Below, one piece after another: positions 1 through 14,159 of a stretch of DNA of 64,000 nt. Both the position numbers and the translations under genes were made by a program. The DNA lies in NCBI RefSeq assembly GCF_000003855.2, contig NW_003101669.1, positions 1,603,258 to 1,667,257 on the forward strand, in the 5' to 3' direction. The notes under the pieces were generated by a model. It did no database searches and was not told where the DNA came from. It worked only from the letters and a program-made list of their open reading frames with translations. Within the stretch, counting starts at the first letter, position 1, and every line of letters starts with the position of its first letter. This stretch comes from Blastomyces gilchristii SLH14081. Taxonomy: Eukaryota > Ascomycota > Eurotiomycetes > Onygenales > Ajellomycetaceae.

Positions 1-3000
1 AGAGTAACTTTAACCACATCATCTTTTCTTTTTCCTTCTCACACGCAGCAGCCGCGAGAAAACATCGATCTTTTGTGCAACAAGTAAGTAACCAAAAGTC
101 CGGGTTACATGGTACTCTCGCGATTATCACCACTCAAACCACCGATGCCTCTGTAACTTATACACCATACCTCCTCTCCCTCGGCTGTGTTAAGTTTGGG
201 CCGCCCGGGGGCCTTGTCTTGCTGCCGTGCTGTATACACTTCGTACCGCTTCAAAAGCAAGAGTAGTACTATTCCGCACATAGGGATGGAAGGGTACTTG
301 TATTGTCCATCCATGGATACATTAAGTTGCGGCCTTTATGCAATCGAAGTCCCACACCAACAACCTACTCAAATCAGACACACACATGTATGTAAACAGT
401 CCGTACACGCACACACAAAGACCCCTTCGTGTGATCGCCTGGCGCTCATTGGGGGTGGTGCTATGTAAGCGAGTGAAACTTCCCTCTATCATTCATCAAC
501 GTCAACTAAAACTAACGCATTCTCGAGTAATTTTCGCTGCTTTGTCCTTGTGGCTTGCGGAAGGGTTGGGTTGAAAGTTCTGGTGACTAGAGTAGATTTT
601 ATTGATTTATTATCCCTGCGGGATTTCAACTTGCTGGGGGGAGGGGGGGGGAAGTCAGTACTGTAATAATATTAATGGATCTGTTGTGGATAAATAATGA
701 TGATGATGGTTGCATTCTAAGTCTGTATGTTCCTTCAATTTCTGGAACGATAGCGGACTTGGAAAGACTGTTGGGTGTCGCGGGTGAACCAGAACTACAG
801 TAATAATAAGTTACCTAAATATCAAACTTCAACTTCTAAAGGCATGGTTGGGTTGCAGCCCCGATTGTGACGCCTATCAGGTTCTAACTACCTAACTTAA
901 CAACTTTTGGTTTGCCTTAACTAGCCACGATGGCAAGAAAGAAGTGGTGTTGGTATTTTTAGAAATTCTGATTCTGTAGTTAAGTTAACTAACTCAAGAA
1001 GAAACATTACGTGATATCTTTGCTTAAATTCTGCCGCCAGTCCTGAGATAGCTGAGAATATGCGTCATCATACAGAGAGCTATGCATAAGAGGAGTCGTC
1101 CCGCAGCCACTGAGGATGATTTGTTGTTAAAGTTACCATCTTTCAAACAACGAAAAAGCGCCTTGTTTAAGAAGTGAAAACCTCTGATAGACGAAGTAAT
1201 AAATCAAACAGACGTATTACTTCGCTTATTTACCACCCCCTGTCTCCGAACCAGGAATTCCGCTGCAAAGAATTATTAAAAGAAAAATGGAACTTTCCCA
1301 AGCCAAAATGTTGGAATGCTTCGGAAGGGAAGGTCATGTCGGGTGCCACCGGCTAGAATTGAAGCCGCAGAAAGCACTTTTTCGTTTCGCTCTTTGGCTT
1401 TTCTGTTCCGGAGCGACCTTTTTTGAGATATCTCACTATTGCAAAATGCGCATTATTATTGAACACTTTGAGATGCGGGCCTTTCCTTAGATCGAAGAGA
1501 CTCGGTGCAGCATACATCTTGTACGGAGTACAGAGGAGGAGGATGTCACAGCATATTTCCCCAAGATTCATCAGCAGGTGGTGCCAGGCACCGCCTGTTC
1601 TTCGTCCCAGGGTTCCTCTATTTCATCTCTTTCTCTCTTCTTTTTCTTTCCTTTCCCTTCATCTTCCTCACGCCATTTTGAAACTTGAAAGAAAAAAAAA
1701 AAAAACAATACGTATATAGAAAAAAAGGCAAACTTTCTTTTAGCCGAGCCAATCCCACCCCGCTGCATTCAAAGAAGATGTCACTTCTTCCCCTTCTGGC
1801 TGAGATTTGGTAACGCTGTGTGGGTAGATAGTTAAGAGAGGCTCTTGCAGAACCCATGCCAAATTAGTACGGACTGTACGGAGTACGGAAGAAGCTTTAA
1901 GGCTTGGCTGGATCCTGTTTGTGGAGGTGGGTTTGGCTTATCATTCCGCCCTTCTATCTGGCTCTTCTTTTGTCCTCTGACACTGACAGCGAAGGAAAAA
2001 GTGGCTGGGGATGCTTTTACGAGACAGGAGCGGCAAGGCATTAAAAAAAAGAAATGCACTTCTTTTCCTTGCACAAGTGGGGTTTCGAAAAAACAAAAAA
2101 TCGTCTGCATAGATCGATCGAGCCACTTGAAGAGAGACGAGGCTTGGGGACGGCAACTTGATGTTAGCTATGCATGTACTCCGTACCCAGCCCAGCCCAG
2201 CCACAAAGGATTGCGTTTCACTAAGTTATTTTATTATTATTGAAAGGCGGATTTCCGCCTTTTCATTCCCGCCGCCCCCCCCCCCCCCTCCTTCGCTCCG
2301 TTGAGTCCTGGTCATAAGTGGTTTTGGTTTTTGTCCCTTGTCGAAGCTCTTTAGCACCAAGTGGTTTGAATGCATGGGCCTTGTGCTGATTTGGGTCAGT
2401 CTCAGAAACGCGGCTTGGGATTTTTTTTTAATTTATTGGGTGGCAAGCTTGGGAGGGAGGGAACGCCCCCAGGCCGGCAGGACCTTTCAACGCGCATGAA
2501 ACTTCCAGTCAATCAATGATAGCGCGCGGAGGAACTTATCTCGTTTTCCCGCCCGCCCAATAATGAAGCAATCCTGGCTGGACGTTAGGAAGTTACTTAT
2601 TACTATTTAGTGATGGATGTGGTGAAGATGGGATTACCAGGACGGGGTTAGCTTGATAACCTACCATTCGCTCGAGCTGAGGAGGGGAATCTCATGGATA
2701 CTAGCCAATAAAGGAGGAAGTCGTTTTTGTCTTTGCTATGTGCAGTTAATAAGGAGCAGGGAATGGCCAGTAGACAGCTGGTGGTATTTACATCTGTACG
2801 CTGTAGAAGGATGAAGCTCGCTCGCCTCACTGTACATGTACATGTACAGTACATTCATGTCTGGGTTCGGTCTCTCAGCTTTTTTACATACAGAGTGAGT
2901 GGTTGGGGCCATGGTCACCAACATATTATCAACTTTGCTTAGCAAGGGAAACGAAGAACTGCTGTGTCTGTCGTAAGGGGCTATGAAAGTTTCGTGGAGC

Positions 3001-6000
3001 CAAACCCCATCCTTCTACGGAGTACTCTGTACAGCGTAGGTACCTATGTTAATCATGGCCGGAAACCGTCTCATGGACGCCCTTTGCCCACCCTTACTTT
3101 CTACTAGTGTACTACCAATCCACCAAGTTCACCATCCAGTCGTTTTGACTCCTCGGATCTAATGCTCCCACACTGCATCCGAGAGGCCAAATAATGCCAG
3201 ACGGTTAGGCCCATATCAGCCGGGCGATGTTCAAGTGGCAGAAAATTAATTGCAAGGGTGGCATGGGGCCTCGAGGGACAGAAGATAAACGCATCTGGAT
3301 ACCCCTGGCACCAAGCACCAGCCCCAATGTACGCGGTCTCATTCGTCCATGCATGCAACACGAGAAGTGAGCCCGCCTTCAACATCATTATTGGTAGAAA
3401 GTTATACTCTCTTCAGCTCAACATTCAGAGTTAAGATATCAAAGTGTGCGCCCAACCAACAAAACCGATCAGGCGAAGGGTAATCGAGGATCAACCGGGA
3501 AGACGAAAAACCCCATCCGCACCGTTGTTTAAATTCTGCAACAAACAAGCTGCACCAACCGCGGTGGACAAAACTCGTCGAATCGCGGTATCTTTCTTTC
3601 TTTTCTTTCTTTCTTTTCTTTCTTTCTTTTCTTTCTTTCTTTTCCCCTGTTGATTGTCCTGTCTGATTTCTCAAAATTGGCTATTCCACTCGGAAGAGAG
3701 GACCGATAAAATTTATCCCATCCATCCATCCATTTCTTGGGTTTTGATAGGCAATAATAATGTCTGAATTCGGGCTGTCGCACATCCATCGGGCGGGGGA
3801 GAGGCTGTTGCAAACTACTGGAACTGCATACTTGCATGTGGTGACCATTGGAGAGGAGAGGAATAAAATTGACTTTTGTCCAGAAAGGATTTGGTATCAC
3901 GGCCTTCCTCCATACTTCTGGGGCTGATTTCCTTTGTCCGGAGGAAGCATGGAAATGCACAAAGTATGTTGCTGATTTCAGCGGAAATCAGAAGACAGGA
4001 CGAAAAAAGAAGCATTTAAAATTCGGCGTGTGTAAAAGGAATACAATCCCCTTGATGTAATTTTACGGAGCAGCAATGGATCAGAGCCCATTCTCAGCAA
4101 CCAAAGGCAAGACACAGAACTAGACCTAGACCAACCTGTCAACACGCGACACTGCAGACACAGACGCCTCAGGGGAACGGACTCTGTTCCGTTCAATTCC
4201 ATATAACCCGATTTGGTTAATCATAGCCTGCCAACCTTGGATCTGGATAGCAATGTGATGGCGCGAAAGTCCTGAAATGTTGTATCCTAGAAGAAACCTA
4301 CTAGGGACAAAAGGGCTGTATTATTATTAATTAAACCGAGCACAAGATGACAGCAGATCAGATACCAAACCAATCTTTCACCGCCTGCTAACAACAACTA
4401 GTTACTGGATTACTCCGTAGTGGGCAAGGTCATGAACCAGCCAGCCAGCCAGCCAGCACGCCTCCAACAGGCTAATAACTAATCACAGCTTCCCCCCTGA
4501 CAAACCCCTCAGCGGGCGGACAACAAACTCTTAACTATTTTATTATCGCGGGGATCCAAAATTTGTGTCAAACCGCTTTACACACAATACACACGAGATT
4601 GGGGGCGATGAAAAGGAAAGTTGCTGCTCATCGTTCATAATTATCAGCCTTATTATTCCTCTCCCGCCCAGGCCCAGCCGCTGCTTCTTCCAACCCCCTT
4701 TCAACAAGTGCTGACTGCAGCGAGGGTATCCCGCTTAGAGATATCATAACTCCTCTGTGCTCTCCTGTCAGATTTCAGAAGAGTTAGCACACATCTCAAA
4801 ATTGATTAAGAGGCAGGGAAAGCCGTTCCCTTGTTTTTTTTTCTTTTTTTCCCCCTCCTATCTGAATCCTTTGAGGCTGCTGCCCTATTCACAGAAATAT
4901 AGTTCTCGCCACAGCTTGTCAATGAGGGGAAACAAAAATCCTCTAGATGGGCAATAGCAAAACTTTGTTTTGAATGGGAATTTCTCATCGATTTCTTTTA
5001 ACTTCTTAAAGAATCAAGATGCATTACCATTGAAGCAAGCCTAATTTTTGGCCTATGAGCTTTCTAGTGCATGGAGGCCACATATACCTAGCCTTGGATG
5101 TTCAATTTCATGCGCTTACCCTACTCTACCTAAGCAACCGCGCCATTTGAAAGTATCAGGGGGTTATCTGGAGCTGGATACGACTCTCGAATGTTGAAGT
5201 CTACGCAAAAGCGTCCTCCTCCCTCGCTGCTACTGCATGGATATAACTGTTCTACAGGAGGACATGTGGCTTGTTTGGTGAACACGGAACTTGGGATGAT
5301 AGATCATTGCCCATTTTGTGAGCGTTGGCAAGCCCTGAACCTTCATACATTGACTTCCTTGAGGATAAGAAGTATCCATCATATCGAGATTCCATAACAG
5401 AGACTCGTTGACACCAAACCCCTGGGATTGATCACACCGATGTCCACTGAATGAAATATTCCCTGGCTGAGGACTTGACTTGCACATTTACTTAAGTGTC
5501 ATTGGGAGTGAATAGAAACCCTTCTGTGTTGACCGAATATGATGGTCTCCCTTTCCCAGATACCTAGCCAGATCTCTCTAACTTGTAGTGTGGTAAGGAA
5601 AACCGCAACGATGCGGGAAGGAAGGGAGGGACACAAGGTCAAGGCTGGCTAGATAGCGATATGGATGGTCAACTGTGTATCATTATCAATTCGGCATACA
5701 TACATTGTTGGAGTTTGTCCCTTTTTTTTCCTCCTTATCGCCCATTTGGCCAGCAATGTGTAAAGCCATTGTCAAGAGCATCGAGGTTTATTCATATCAC
5801 TATCATCAACTGGTCAACCTTATCATATCTGCGTTTTGACCAAATTACATGTACATGTACATGTACTGTACATACCTAGTGGTTTCTATTATTTCCCAGC
5901 GGTCTGCTTGCGAGCTTTGGTAAAAATAAAAATTTAATTAACCCTTGACTAGGGTTCAGTGGTTTGTTTCACCAATATTATGGAGAGGACGCAGATGGTT

Positions 6001-6900
6001 CTGAACGCGGACATGACTGAATGAACTGGAGATTGTTCCAACCCCCCCCCCCACCCCCTCTTTTTATCATTCAATGTCAACGCGAGGATCTTATCTCAAT
6101 GCTGAGCAGGGCTATGGGGGGGAGTATAATAAGCGGAAAGAAAGCGCTGTTTTCAGCCCGTCGTATCGACAACCTGTCAAGAGTCATTGTCAAATTCTGC
6201 ACTTTTTCTCACCCATCCCATCCTCTAATGAGGTTTAAAATAAAGGAAGCAAGCCTGCGAGACGCGGGGGGCTAGCTCCGCGGCTTTTTTCAGGGTAACC
6301 TTCAATGCATCCCTCCCTGTCAATGGATGCCAAACTAAACTTTCCAGTCGAGCTTGACATCAGCGAAGCGCAAGATCCTGCCAGATAAGAGCCCCAGTAT
6401 CTATCTGCATGGCATGGGTGGAAAGGAGGGGAAGCGGGCAGGAAACGGCGTTATTTTATTACAGGCTCTACAGTGCATTCTTTCCAGGTTTGTTTCGGCG
6501 GCGGGTTATAGAAGATATAACAAAGAACTTAGATCAGTTAGCTAGTCAGGCCGACGTTTTATTTCCGGTAATGTAATGTTGCATATCTGTTCCTCTTTTT
6601 TTAGTTTTTATATATATATATTTTTTTTTATCTTGCCGCAATACACGTTTACATGGTCCCCATTCGGCCAGGACATAACTATGAGGGGGAGTATTATTAT
6701 TGGACATGGATGAAACGGCCGCCTCTGTCTTGCTATGTACAATTTGTGGCTGCACGGCGACAGGATAAATTCATGGGTTGGCCCAACTATGTAACTAGGG
6801 AGTACACAGTAGAGCGAGTATTAATGATATTTATGCGCTCAGATGGCTGGCGGCCCTGCGCAGCCTAAATAGACCAGATTGCAAGGGTCAGGTGCAAGGC
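1..6900. other. Gene-poor left flank, no supported CDS
   Basis: I see no reading frame here with a recognisable domain, convincing length or consistent splice sites; all open stretches are under about 145 codons and overlap on both strands. The composition is ordinary, with CpG present, unlike the block that follows. It holds many low-complexity tracts: a run of 14 C at 2275-2288, another C run near 6042, repeated CCAG units near 4438-4458, T-rich tracts near 1630 and 4835, and several copies of a TACGGAGTAC palindrome. It may be a long regulatory or untranslated region of a gene to the left, but nothing shows this directly. Confidence 0.6.
3591..3645. repeat. CTTT/CTTTT pyrimidine microsatellite
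   Basis: About 55 bases of tandem CTTT and CTTTT units on the plus strand. Translation on either strand gives the low-complexity Lys/Glu/Arg or Phe/Ser/Leu runs that make overlapping open frames here look longer than they deserve. Confidence 0.85.
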
Positions 6901-7040
6901 AATAATTTACCATTATTATTAATAAATAATTGAGGCGAGTATAACGCGCAGAGAGGAATGTTTGCTCCCAGCAATTCGTTCCGCTCAATGAAATCAGCCC
7001 TCTGCAGTTCTGCTGATAGTTAACTTAAAAAATATCTTAA

Positions 7041-7062
7041 TGCACACAAGCCTCTGTGTGCA
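7041..7062. other. 8-bp perfect hairpin, candidate Helitron 3' end
   Basis: TGCACACA and TGTGTGCA form a perfect 8-bp stem around a 6-base loop, exactly where ordinary DNA gives way to hypermutated DNA. Helitrons carry a short hairpin about 10 bases before a CTRR 3' terminus. Read on the minus strand this hairpin sits where such a structure should be, but the bases beyond it show only TTAA-like sequence, so the terminus itself is unproven. Confidence 0.45.
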
Positions 7063-8718
7063 AAGATGTTGTGAAGCTAAGCTCAAAACAGAAGATCTCA
7101 CAAGATTGATTTTACAGCTTATTATTAATAATAATAGAAGAGATAGAACTGTAAAAACATATAGAGATTCATTTTTCAGTGTAAAAGCATCAGCTAACTA
7201 AGTAAGAAAAAAAACAAAAAATATCTCACTCTGTCTCATCAGCTCATATATCATTCTCAAGAACAGTTTAAATAATCTGAAGAAGGCTTATAATAGTTCT
7301 GAATTTAATCTTCAGAACTGTATTCTTCTTACACAGAGTCTCATTTTCAATATAAAGAGTTAAAATCTTAATATTATAATTATCAACTGACTCAATACTT
7401 ATTATCTGTTTTTTCAAGACTCTAGTCTCTATATTCTCAGTCATAGAGTATTTCTTGAATAAGCTCTTCTTCTTAATTTTCTCTCTTTTTTTATTCTTCT
7501 ACTTCTTTTCTTTCACTTTATCATTCTTCTTACTGATATTAACTATATATAACTATTAATTAATTGTATTAAAATTAATATATTTCATATTAAAAAGTAA
7601 CTCACTTTTATAATAAGAGTAGTAACTTTCAGTACTATTATAATAATAATTAATACAAGCTTTATAACACTGATTCAGAGCACTGATATAGATAATAAAA
7701 GAGTCTTCTTCTCTAATACAGTAACTGCAGAGAATTATAAAAACAGTACTGTAGAATTATAGAAGAAAAGCTTTATAATTTATATTAATTTTTATATTAA
7801 TCTGATAACTCTTTTATAAGACTGACTTATAAGTATAGAATAATCTAATAAGAGTCTGTAGCTTCTTTAACAGCTTCTCAGATATTCTTTCAGTTAAATA
7901 AGTTAATAGTTAACTTAATAATCTAGAACTGATAGATGCAGCAGAGACAGAGACAGATATAGATATAAAACTAAAAATAAGATTAATAGCTAATAGCTCA
8001 GTAAACTGAATAAGATTATTAAGAACTATACTAATTATCAGAATTATAATTTTTATTATTTTAAGAATCTCATTTATAATAAATATATTTCAAGATATTG
8101 TTTTCAGTTATAATAACAGTATTAATAATTTTTTGAACTTCTGATGAATTAATAGAGATAAATAATATAATTTCTGAAAAAAAAAAAAACAACTGATAGA
8201 GATAAGAGATAAGAGATAAGATAAATTCTTTAAAGAGAAAGAAAATACTCTAAGATTCATTCACTTTCTCTTATACATGTGTTAATAGCTGTAAAAATTC
8301 AATATTTCTTATTATATAATATAATACAGGTCTTAATAACACAGGTCTTAGAAGATTCTTAATCTCTCAGATTAAAGATATTATTATATTAAATCTGAGC
8401 TATATAAATTAATATCTGAATTATTTCAATATCTTCTATAGACTATTAACTACTTATTCTTAAATTCAGTGATTATAATAGAATCAGTTATAATAGATTT
8501 ATTAAATTCAATAATTGAATTCAGTGAATCTGTGAGTAGAATAGATAGAGAGAATAATAGAATAGAGAATAAAGAACTTATAGTAATAAAGAATAAGTAA
8601 ATAAATAGATTAAATATAAACTGTGAAAAAGATGAAATAAAGAGTAAATAAAGCTATATAGAATATAGATTAACAGAGATCTATAAAAAGAAAAGAAATA
8701 TAACTTAGTTATCTATTA
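7063..8718 (-). pseudogene. Helitron 3' segment, unrecognised
   Basis: Hypermutated AT-rich DNA lying, on the minus strand, downstream of the helicase remains that end near 16,600. It joins that segment once gypsy-A1 and one copy of its ACTTT target duplication are removed. I recognise no domain in it; all frames are dense with stops. It probably represents the helicase C-terminal end plus the Helitron 3' untranslated part. Confidence 0.5.
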
Positions 8719-8723
8719 ACTTT

Positions 8724-9261
8724 TATCATGCTCCTGGCCGCGCCAAGGCCCTGTTGCGGTTTCACACGGCTCATCACTTTCATGCGGATGATTTCATCCT
8801 GTCTGAACCAGTTGTCAACCACTCTATGACATCATTTGAATATATCATAGAAAGATCTGATTGATGAATATGAGAACCCTGCTTCTATACAAGGTCACCA
8901 GATTACTCTTTCTTGGCAATGAGATGCTGCTGAGGTATCACTCTGGCTATTCTTACTTATGAAATGAGAGAAGAGTATTCACTCATTGTCTATATAGAAT
9001 AGCTAGATGCTGACTCTCTATTAAAGAAGTCAGTGATTCATTTCTTTTACTTCTAGAGAAATATATACAAGAGTTACTGCATGTCTTATACAATCTTCTT
9101 AGTATACTAAGTATCATATCTGTGATATTCTTGCAATAACTCTGTAGCCTATGAGTTTGCTATTCAAGTAAGATAGTCAAGCTCACTCATACAGCTTCTT
9201 AAAATAACTATCTCTATATGATGCTACTGACTAGTCACTGCTTCAGTTTTATTATATTACA
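8724..9261 (+). repeat. Gypsy-A1 5' LTR
   Basis: A 538-bp LTR, the same length as its partner. The first ~60 bases keep intact CpG and GG/CC pairs (for example CTGGCCGCGCCAAGG), while the rest is mutated. The 3' LTR shows the reverse: its start is mutated and its last ~45 bases are spared. Confidence 0.93.
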
Positions 9262-9318
9262 ATTTAAATCACTTGATCTGATTACATGTTTGAATCAGTC
9301 AAGCTCTAACAGACTGAT

Positions 9319-12300
9319 ATGACCTCATGCATTCACACTGAGACTGACTTGATTTCACTCTCTGAAGGAAACACTACATCATCTTCTAGAGTGTGTACAT
9401 CTCTATTTCAGCAGGAATCTGAGATTTCTGAAGTCACTGTGCATTTTGACATGAGCTCTTTAATCACTCTGTCATCACCACAGTCTCTACACACCTACAT
9501 CTATCATGAAGATAGAGAGATTAAGATCAGAGATTCACTGAGATATAAGAAAAACATCTTATCTGAATTTCACAGCTTTATCTGTACTCTTGAATGAAAA
9601 TTCTGCCTTAATCTGAGCCAGTATAATACTCATGAGATATAAGTAATATACACTGCTAATCTTCTTGAAGACATCTCTGCAACTACTTGAGTCATCAAGA
9701 AGAGGAAGCTTGAGTGTATCAATACTATTATAACTTGAGAAGAATTCAAGAACTTTCTACTAAATTAAATTAAAGATTACTGCAACTGCAGCTTCACAGC
9801 AGTACAGTAGTTTAACTCATTATATTAATGAGATAATAAGAACTCTTTCAATTTCAATACAAGATTTGAAGAATATTAAGAGAAATTAACTGATGATTTA
9901 AACTAATTAAAAACACAGCTTTATCTTATAAAGCTGACTCACAAGGTGTGAATAATAATATTATAATATCAGAGTTCATCAATCAATTACACTGAGCTTG
10001 TCAACCTGACTTTTCAGATCTATTTAAATAATCAATTCTCTGAGAAAAAGATTAATAAGATCTCTTCTAAGTAATTAATAATGAAATCTAAATAGTGCTG
10101 TGATAGCTTCAGTGTAAAGAAAGTAAAGAAGAATCTTAAGTATTCTGATTCTTCACTCACTGTGAAGAAATATTAAAAAAGATTTGATAAAGATCTCTAT
10201 TTCAACTGTAAAGCTGATAAATACTATATCAGTGATTATAAGAAGCTGAAGAAGAGAAGAAACTGAGAAGATATCTTCTCAAAGTTAACTTCTCTTCTGA
10301 CAAATATATTCATAAAAGATAATGAAGAGAAAGAAATGAAGAATTGATAATTCTTATATCTCTGAGTTTATATTACAATTATAATACATACTCTGAATAA
10401 GAAGATATCAGTGAGATGTCTACTTGACTCTAAGATGAATACTAACTTTATATTCTATTTCTTTTCTTTAATAAAGAATTGAAAGAAGATAGATTTATCA
10501 GATTATATGAAATTTACTGATGAAATGAAATATCACTATTTTAGCATAATTCAAGTGAAGTATGTGATCACAGACTTAGAAGAAATCTTTAAGAAGAGCA
10601 GTCTGCTTCTTTATACAGTTAATATTATAGATGAGAATGTTATTCTAGATCTTCTGTGATTAAGAGAAAACAATTCTCTTATTAATTGAGTCACTCAGAT
10701 GTGATGATACTGTCTCACTAATAAAGAGACAGTGATAGAGAAACCTGAAGAGTTTCATTGAAAGAATCTTGAGAAAAAGATTGAGTTGATATACTGTGTA
10801 GTAGATAACTGAGACTTGAGAATAGATGAAGAAGTTATTACTCTCACTACAAGATTAGCAGCAGTATTCATTATTAAAGATGAATGTATATGATATCTCT
10901 TTACAGATTTTAAGAATGTCTTTTCAGAAAGAAAAGCAGTGAAGTTTCCTGATATCAAGATATAATATAAGATTCATCTTGAAGATGATGTAACAGTGCT
11001 GTATAAGCCTCTTTATAACTTGTCTGTAAAGAAGTTGAATATTTTATGTAAATATCTTGAAGAAGCACAATTAAAGAACTGGATATATTTATCAAAGAGT
11101 CTGATAGAAGTGTCTATACTCTTTATACTCAAGAAGAATGATAGACTATGTCTATGCATAGACTACAGAGGTCTTAACAAGATAATAATTAAAAATCACT
11201 ATTCATTACTGTTAATTAATGAGATGATTAATTAATTATCTGAAGTGAAGATATTCTCAAAAATTAATATACAGAATGTCTATTATAGAATCAGAGTTAA
11301 TAAAGATAATATTTAAAAAACAGCTTTTTATATCAAGTATGGTAATTTTAAATATCTTGTTTTATCTTTTAGTCTTTATAATGCTTCAGCCATCTTCCAG
11401 GCTTATATAAATGAGACACTGTGAGGCCTTATCAACATCTTCTATATAGTATACCTGAATAACATTTTAATCTTCTCAAAATCAGAGAAAGAATATGATA
11501 CTCATATTCAAGAAGTGTTAAGTTGCTTAAGACAGTATTAACTCTATATAAACACTGAAAAATGCTTGTTCTACATGCAGAAGATTGATTTCTTAGATTA
11601 TATTATTAAGATGAATAGCATTTCAATGAACAGAAGTCAGATCTTTGTTATTAAGAACTGGTCAGCACTGTGAATATATCATAAGATACAGATATTTCTA
11701 GAATTTGTGAATTTCTACAGATAATTCATCTATACATATTCACAGATTACTGTTTCTCTTACAGATCTGTTAAAGAAAAGTGTGAAAGACAGAAAAATGA
11801 AACTGTTTACTCTCACTCAAGACACTGCACAGACATTTGTGAAATTGAAACAAGCTTTTACAGATGTTATGATACTGAATCACTTTAATTCTGACTTACT
11901 TAGTCAGTGTGAGACTGATGTATCTGAGAATGAAGTCTGTGAAATCTTTTCACAGTTGACACTGAAGATCTTTCAATGTTGAAAGAATTAGAGAATAATC
12001 ACTTCTGAGAAAACAGATAATGAATTATCTGTGAAAGAAGACTTTTTTACAGAGTCTATAAGACACTGTGAATAGAGATCAGTGACTTTCTTCTTCAAGA
12101 AGTTATTACTCATGTAGAGAAGGTATGATACTTATAATTAGAAGATGTTAGTAATTGTTAAATTCTTTAAGATCTGATGATATTATCTTTAGAGTAGTAA
12201 GTACTCAGTGTAAGTTCTCACTAATTATGCAAATCTGTGTTACTTCTTAACAATAAAGAGCTTGACAGAATGTTAAGTCAGATGAGTGAAGCTGCTTTCA

Positions 12301-14150
12301 GAGTATGATTTCTATATCTGATACTGTTCAGATTAGCTTAACCTCATTAATACACTGTCTAAACAGCTCAATTATAATATTATTAATATGAAGAAGAATT
12401 CTATAAAAGAATCTCTGTCATCACTGCAGAAGAAGCTGACTGCAGAGAATTAAGATTCTCTAAAGCTTGAAAACAGTGCTGAAGAGGCAGCTGCATAACT
12501 CAGTATAGAAGATGAAAGAGAATCTGAGTTCTTGCAGAGAACTGACACTGAAGATTATGAGCTTCTTATATTATATCTTACAATCATTGAATTAGTAAAG
12601 AATGAAACAGTCTACAATCTTTCAATCTGACTACTTTTGAAATTCATTGATAAGTTACAGAAGAGAGATGTCTCTACTACAGCTTGAATTTAGAAGTTGA
12701 AGAAGAAAGAATCTGGTTTGAACTTGAAAGAGACAGACTCTGAGTGAGATGATACTGCTAAGAAATCAAGTTACTGATAACTAGAAGAATGTGAACTTCT
12801 ACTGCTGAATAATTCAGTCTTTGTTTCTTGTAGCAGAGCAGTGTGTCAGAAGTTATTGAGAATTCATCATAATAATTCTTATACAGAGCACTTCAGATTA
12901 GAGAAGACTGAGAAGCTTCTAAAATATAAATACATTTAAGACAAGCTTCAGACAGATGTCAAAGAGTATATTAAAACTTATGATATCTGTCAAAGAATAA
13001 AGATTCTGCAGTATAAGTAATACAGTTAGTTGATATCACTGTCTGTTTCAAAGAACTCATGATAGAATCTATTAATAAATTTCATAGTTGACCTGCTGAA
13101 GTTAACAAGAGTTAAAGAATATGACTTGATTTTAGTTATTATTGACTGCTTCATGAAGATGATCAGATATATCTTTACTTATAAAAAGATTAAAGCCTCT
13201 GAATTAACTGACCTGTTTTTAGATATTATTATTTATAATCATGATGCTCTGAAATTGTTAATAACAGATTAAGAATCTCTCTTCATCAGTAAATACTGAT
13301 TGACTTTTTACTATTATCTTATAATAAGATGTCTTCTCAGTACTGTATTTTATTCACAGATCAATAATCAGACTAAATATCAGAATCAGATACTAGAACA
13401 GTATCTTTGAGCATTCTATTTATATTATCAGAATGATTAGCTTAAACATCTTCTGACTGCTGAATTCATATATAATAATACAAAGAATGTAATCTTAAGA
13501 GTATCTTCTTTCTATGCTTATTATGAATATAATTCTTCATTACTCAGTGACATTGCAGATAATGTTTCAAAGAGAGAAATAGATAGTCAGAATATCAGAC
13601 AGATACAGAGAATGAAGTATTTCTCAGTATCAGAAGTAAAAGTAAGATTGAAACTTTTGAACAAAATTCATGAGAAGATAATGAAAAGCATTTACTGTGC
13701 TTAGAAGTGATAGATAAAATACTATAATTAAAAACATTTTCTGATAAAGTTCTTAATAGAGAATTAAATGCTACTTTCAGTAAAGAATATCAAGATAATG
13801 AGACTGTGTAAGAAGCTCAGTGAGTGATGACTAGAATCTTTTCTAGTAATAAGAGTGATGAATAAGCAGACATATGAGTTGAAATTACTTATAGAATTAA
13901 AATCAATTCATTTTATTTTTTACATTTTCTATTTGAAGTCTTATAAGCAATATCTTGAAGTGAAGCTGTCTTGACCAGATAATATTGAGATTGAGAGTGA
14001 TACTGAATATCTTATAAAGAAAATATTGAATAAGTGAACATATTACAGCAGGCTTCAATATCTTGTTAAATAAGAAGATTATTCATTATCAGAGAATTTG
14101 TGAGAACTGCTTGAGCATTTGAAAAATACTGAGAAAGAGATTGCAAGCTA
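9319..14150 (+). pseudogene. Gypsy-A1 gag-pol relic
   Basis: Remains of a gypsy polyprotein in the expected order. Gag starts near 9319. A CCHC zinc-knuckle relic (FNCKADKYYISDYKK) lies near 10,198-10,240. A protease active-site relic (LLDSKMNTNF, from DSG) lies near 10,420. Reverse transcriptase begins near 10,996 and keeps CIDYRGLNK and a YLNNILIFS relic of YLDD near 11,451-11,480. RNase H follows near 11,900. Integrase has a zinc-binding remnant near 12,850-13,010 and a core from about 13,075 (FIVDLLKLTRVKEYD) to 13,560. A chromodomain lies near 14,000-14,100 (TYYSRLQYLVK, then EDYSLSEN). The chromodomain marks it as a chromovirus; that domain usually directs integration to heterochromatin. 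Stops are mainly TGA at Trp codons and TAA/TAG at Gln codons, so no product is made. Confidence 0.92.
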
Positions 14151-14159
14151 TGAGATGAC

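Noticed and set aside
1571..1857. Minus-strand frames rich in Lys/Glu/Phe
   Set aside because: They are translations of T-rich and CT-rich tracts with no domain.
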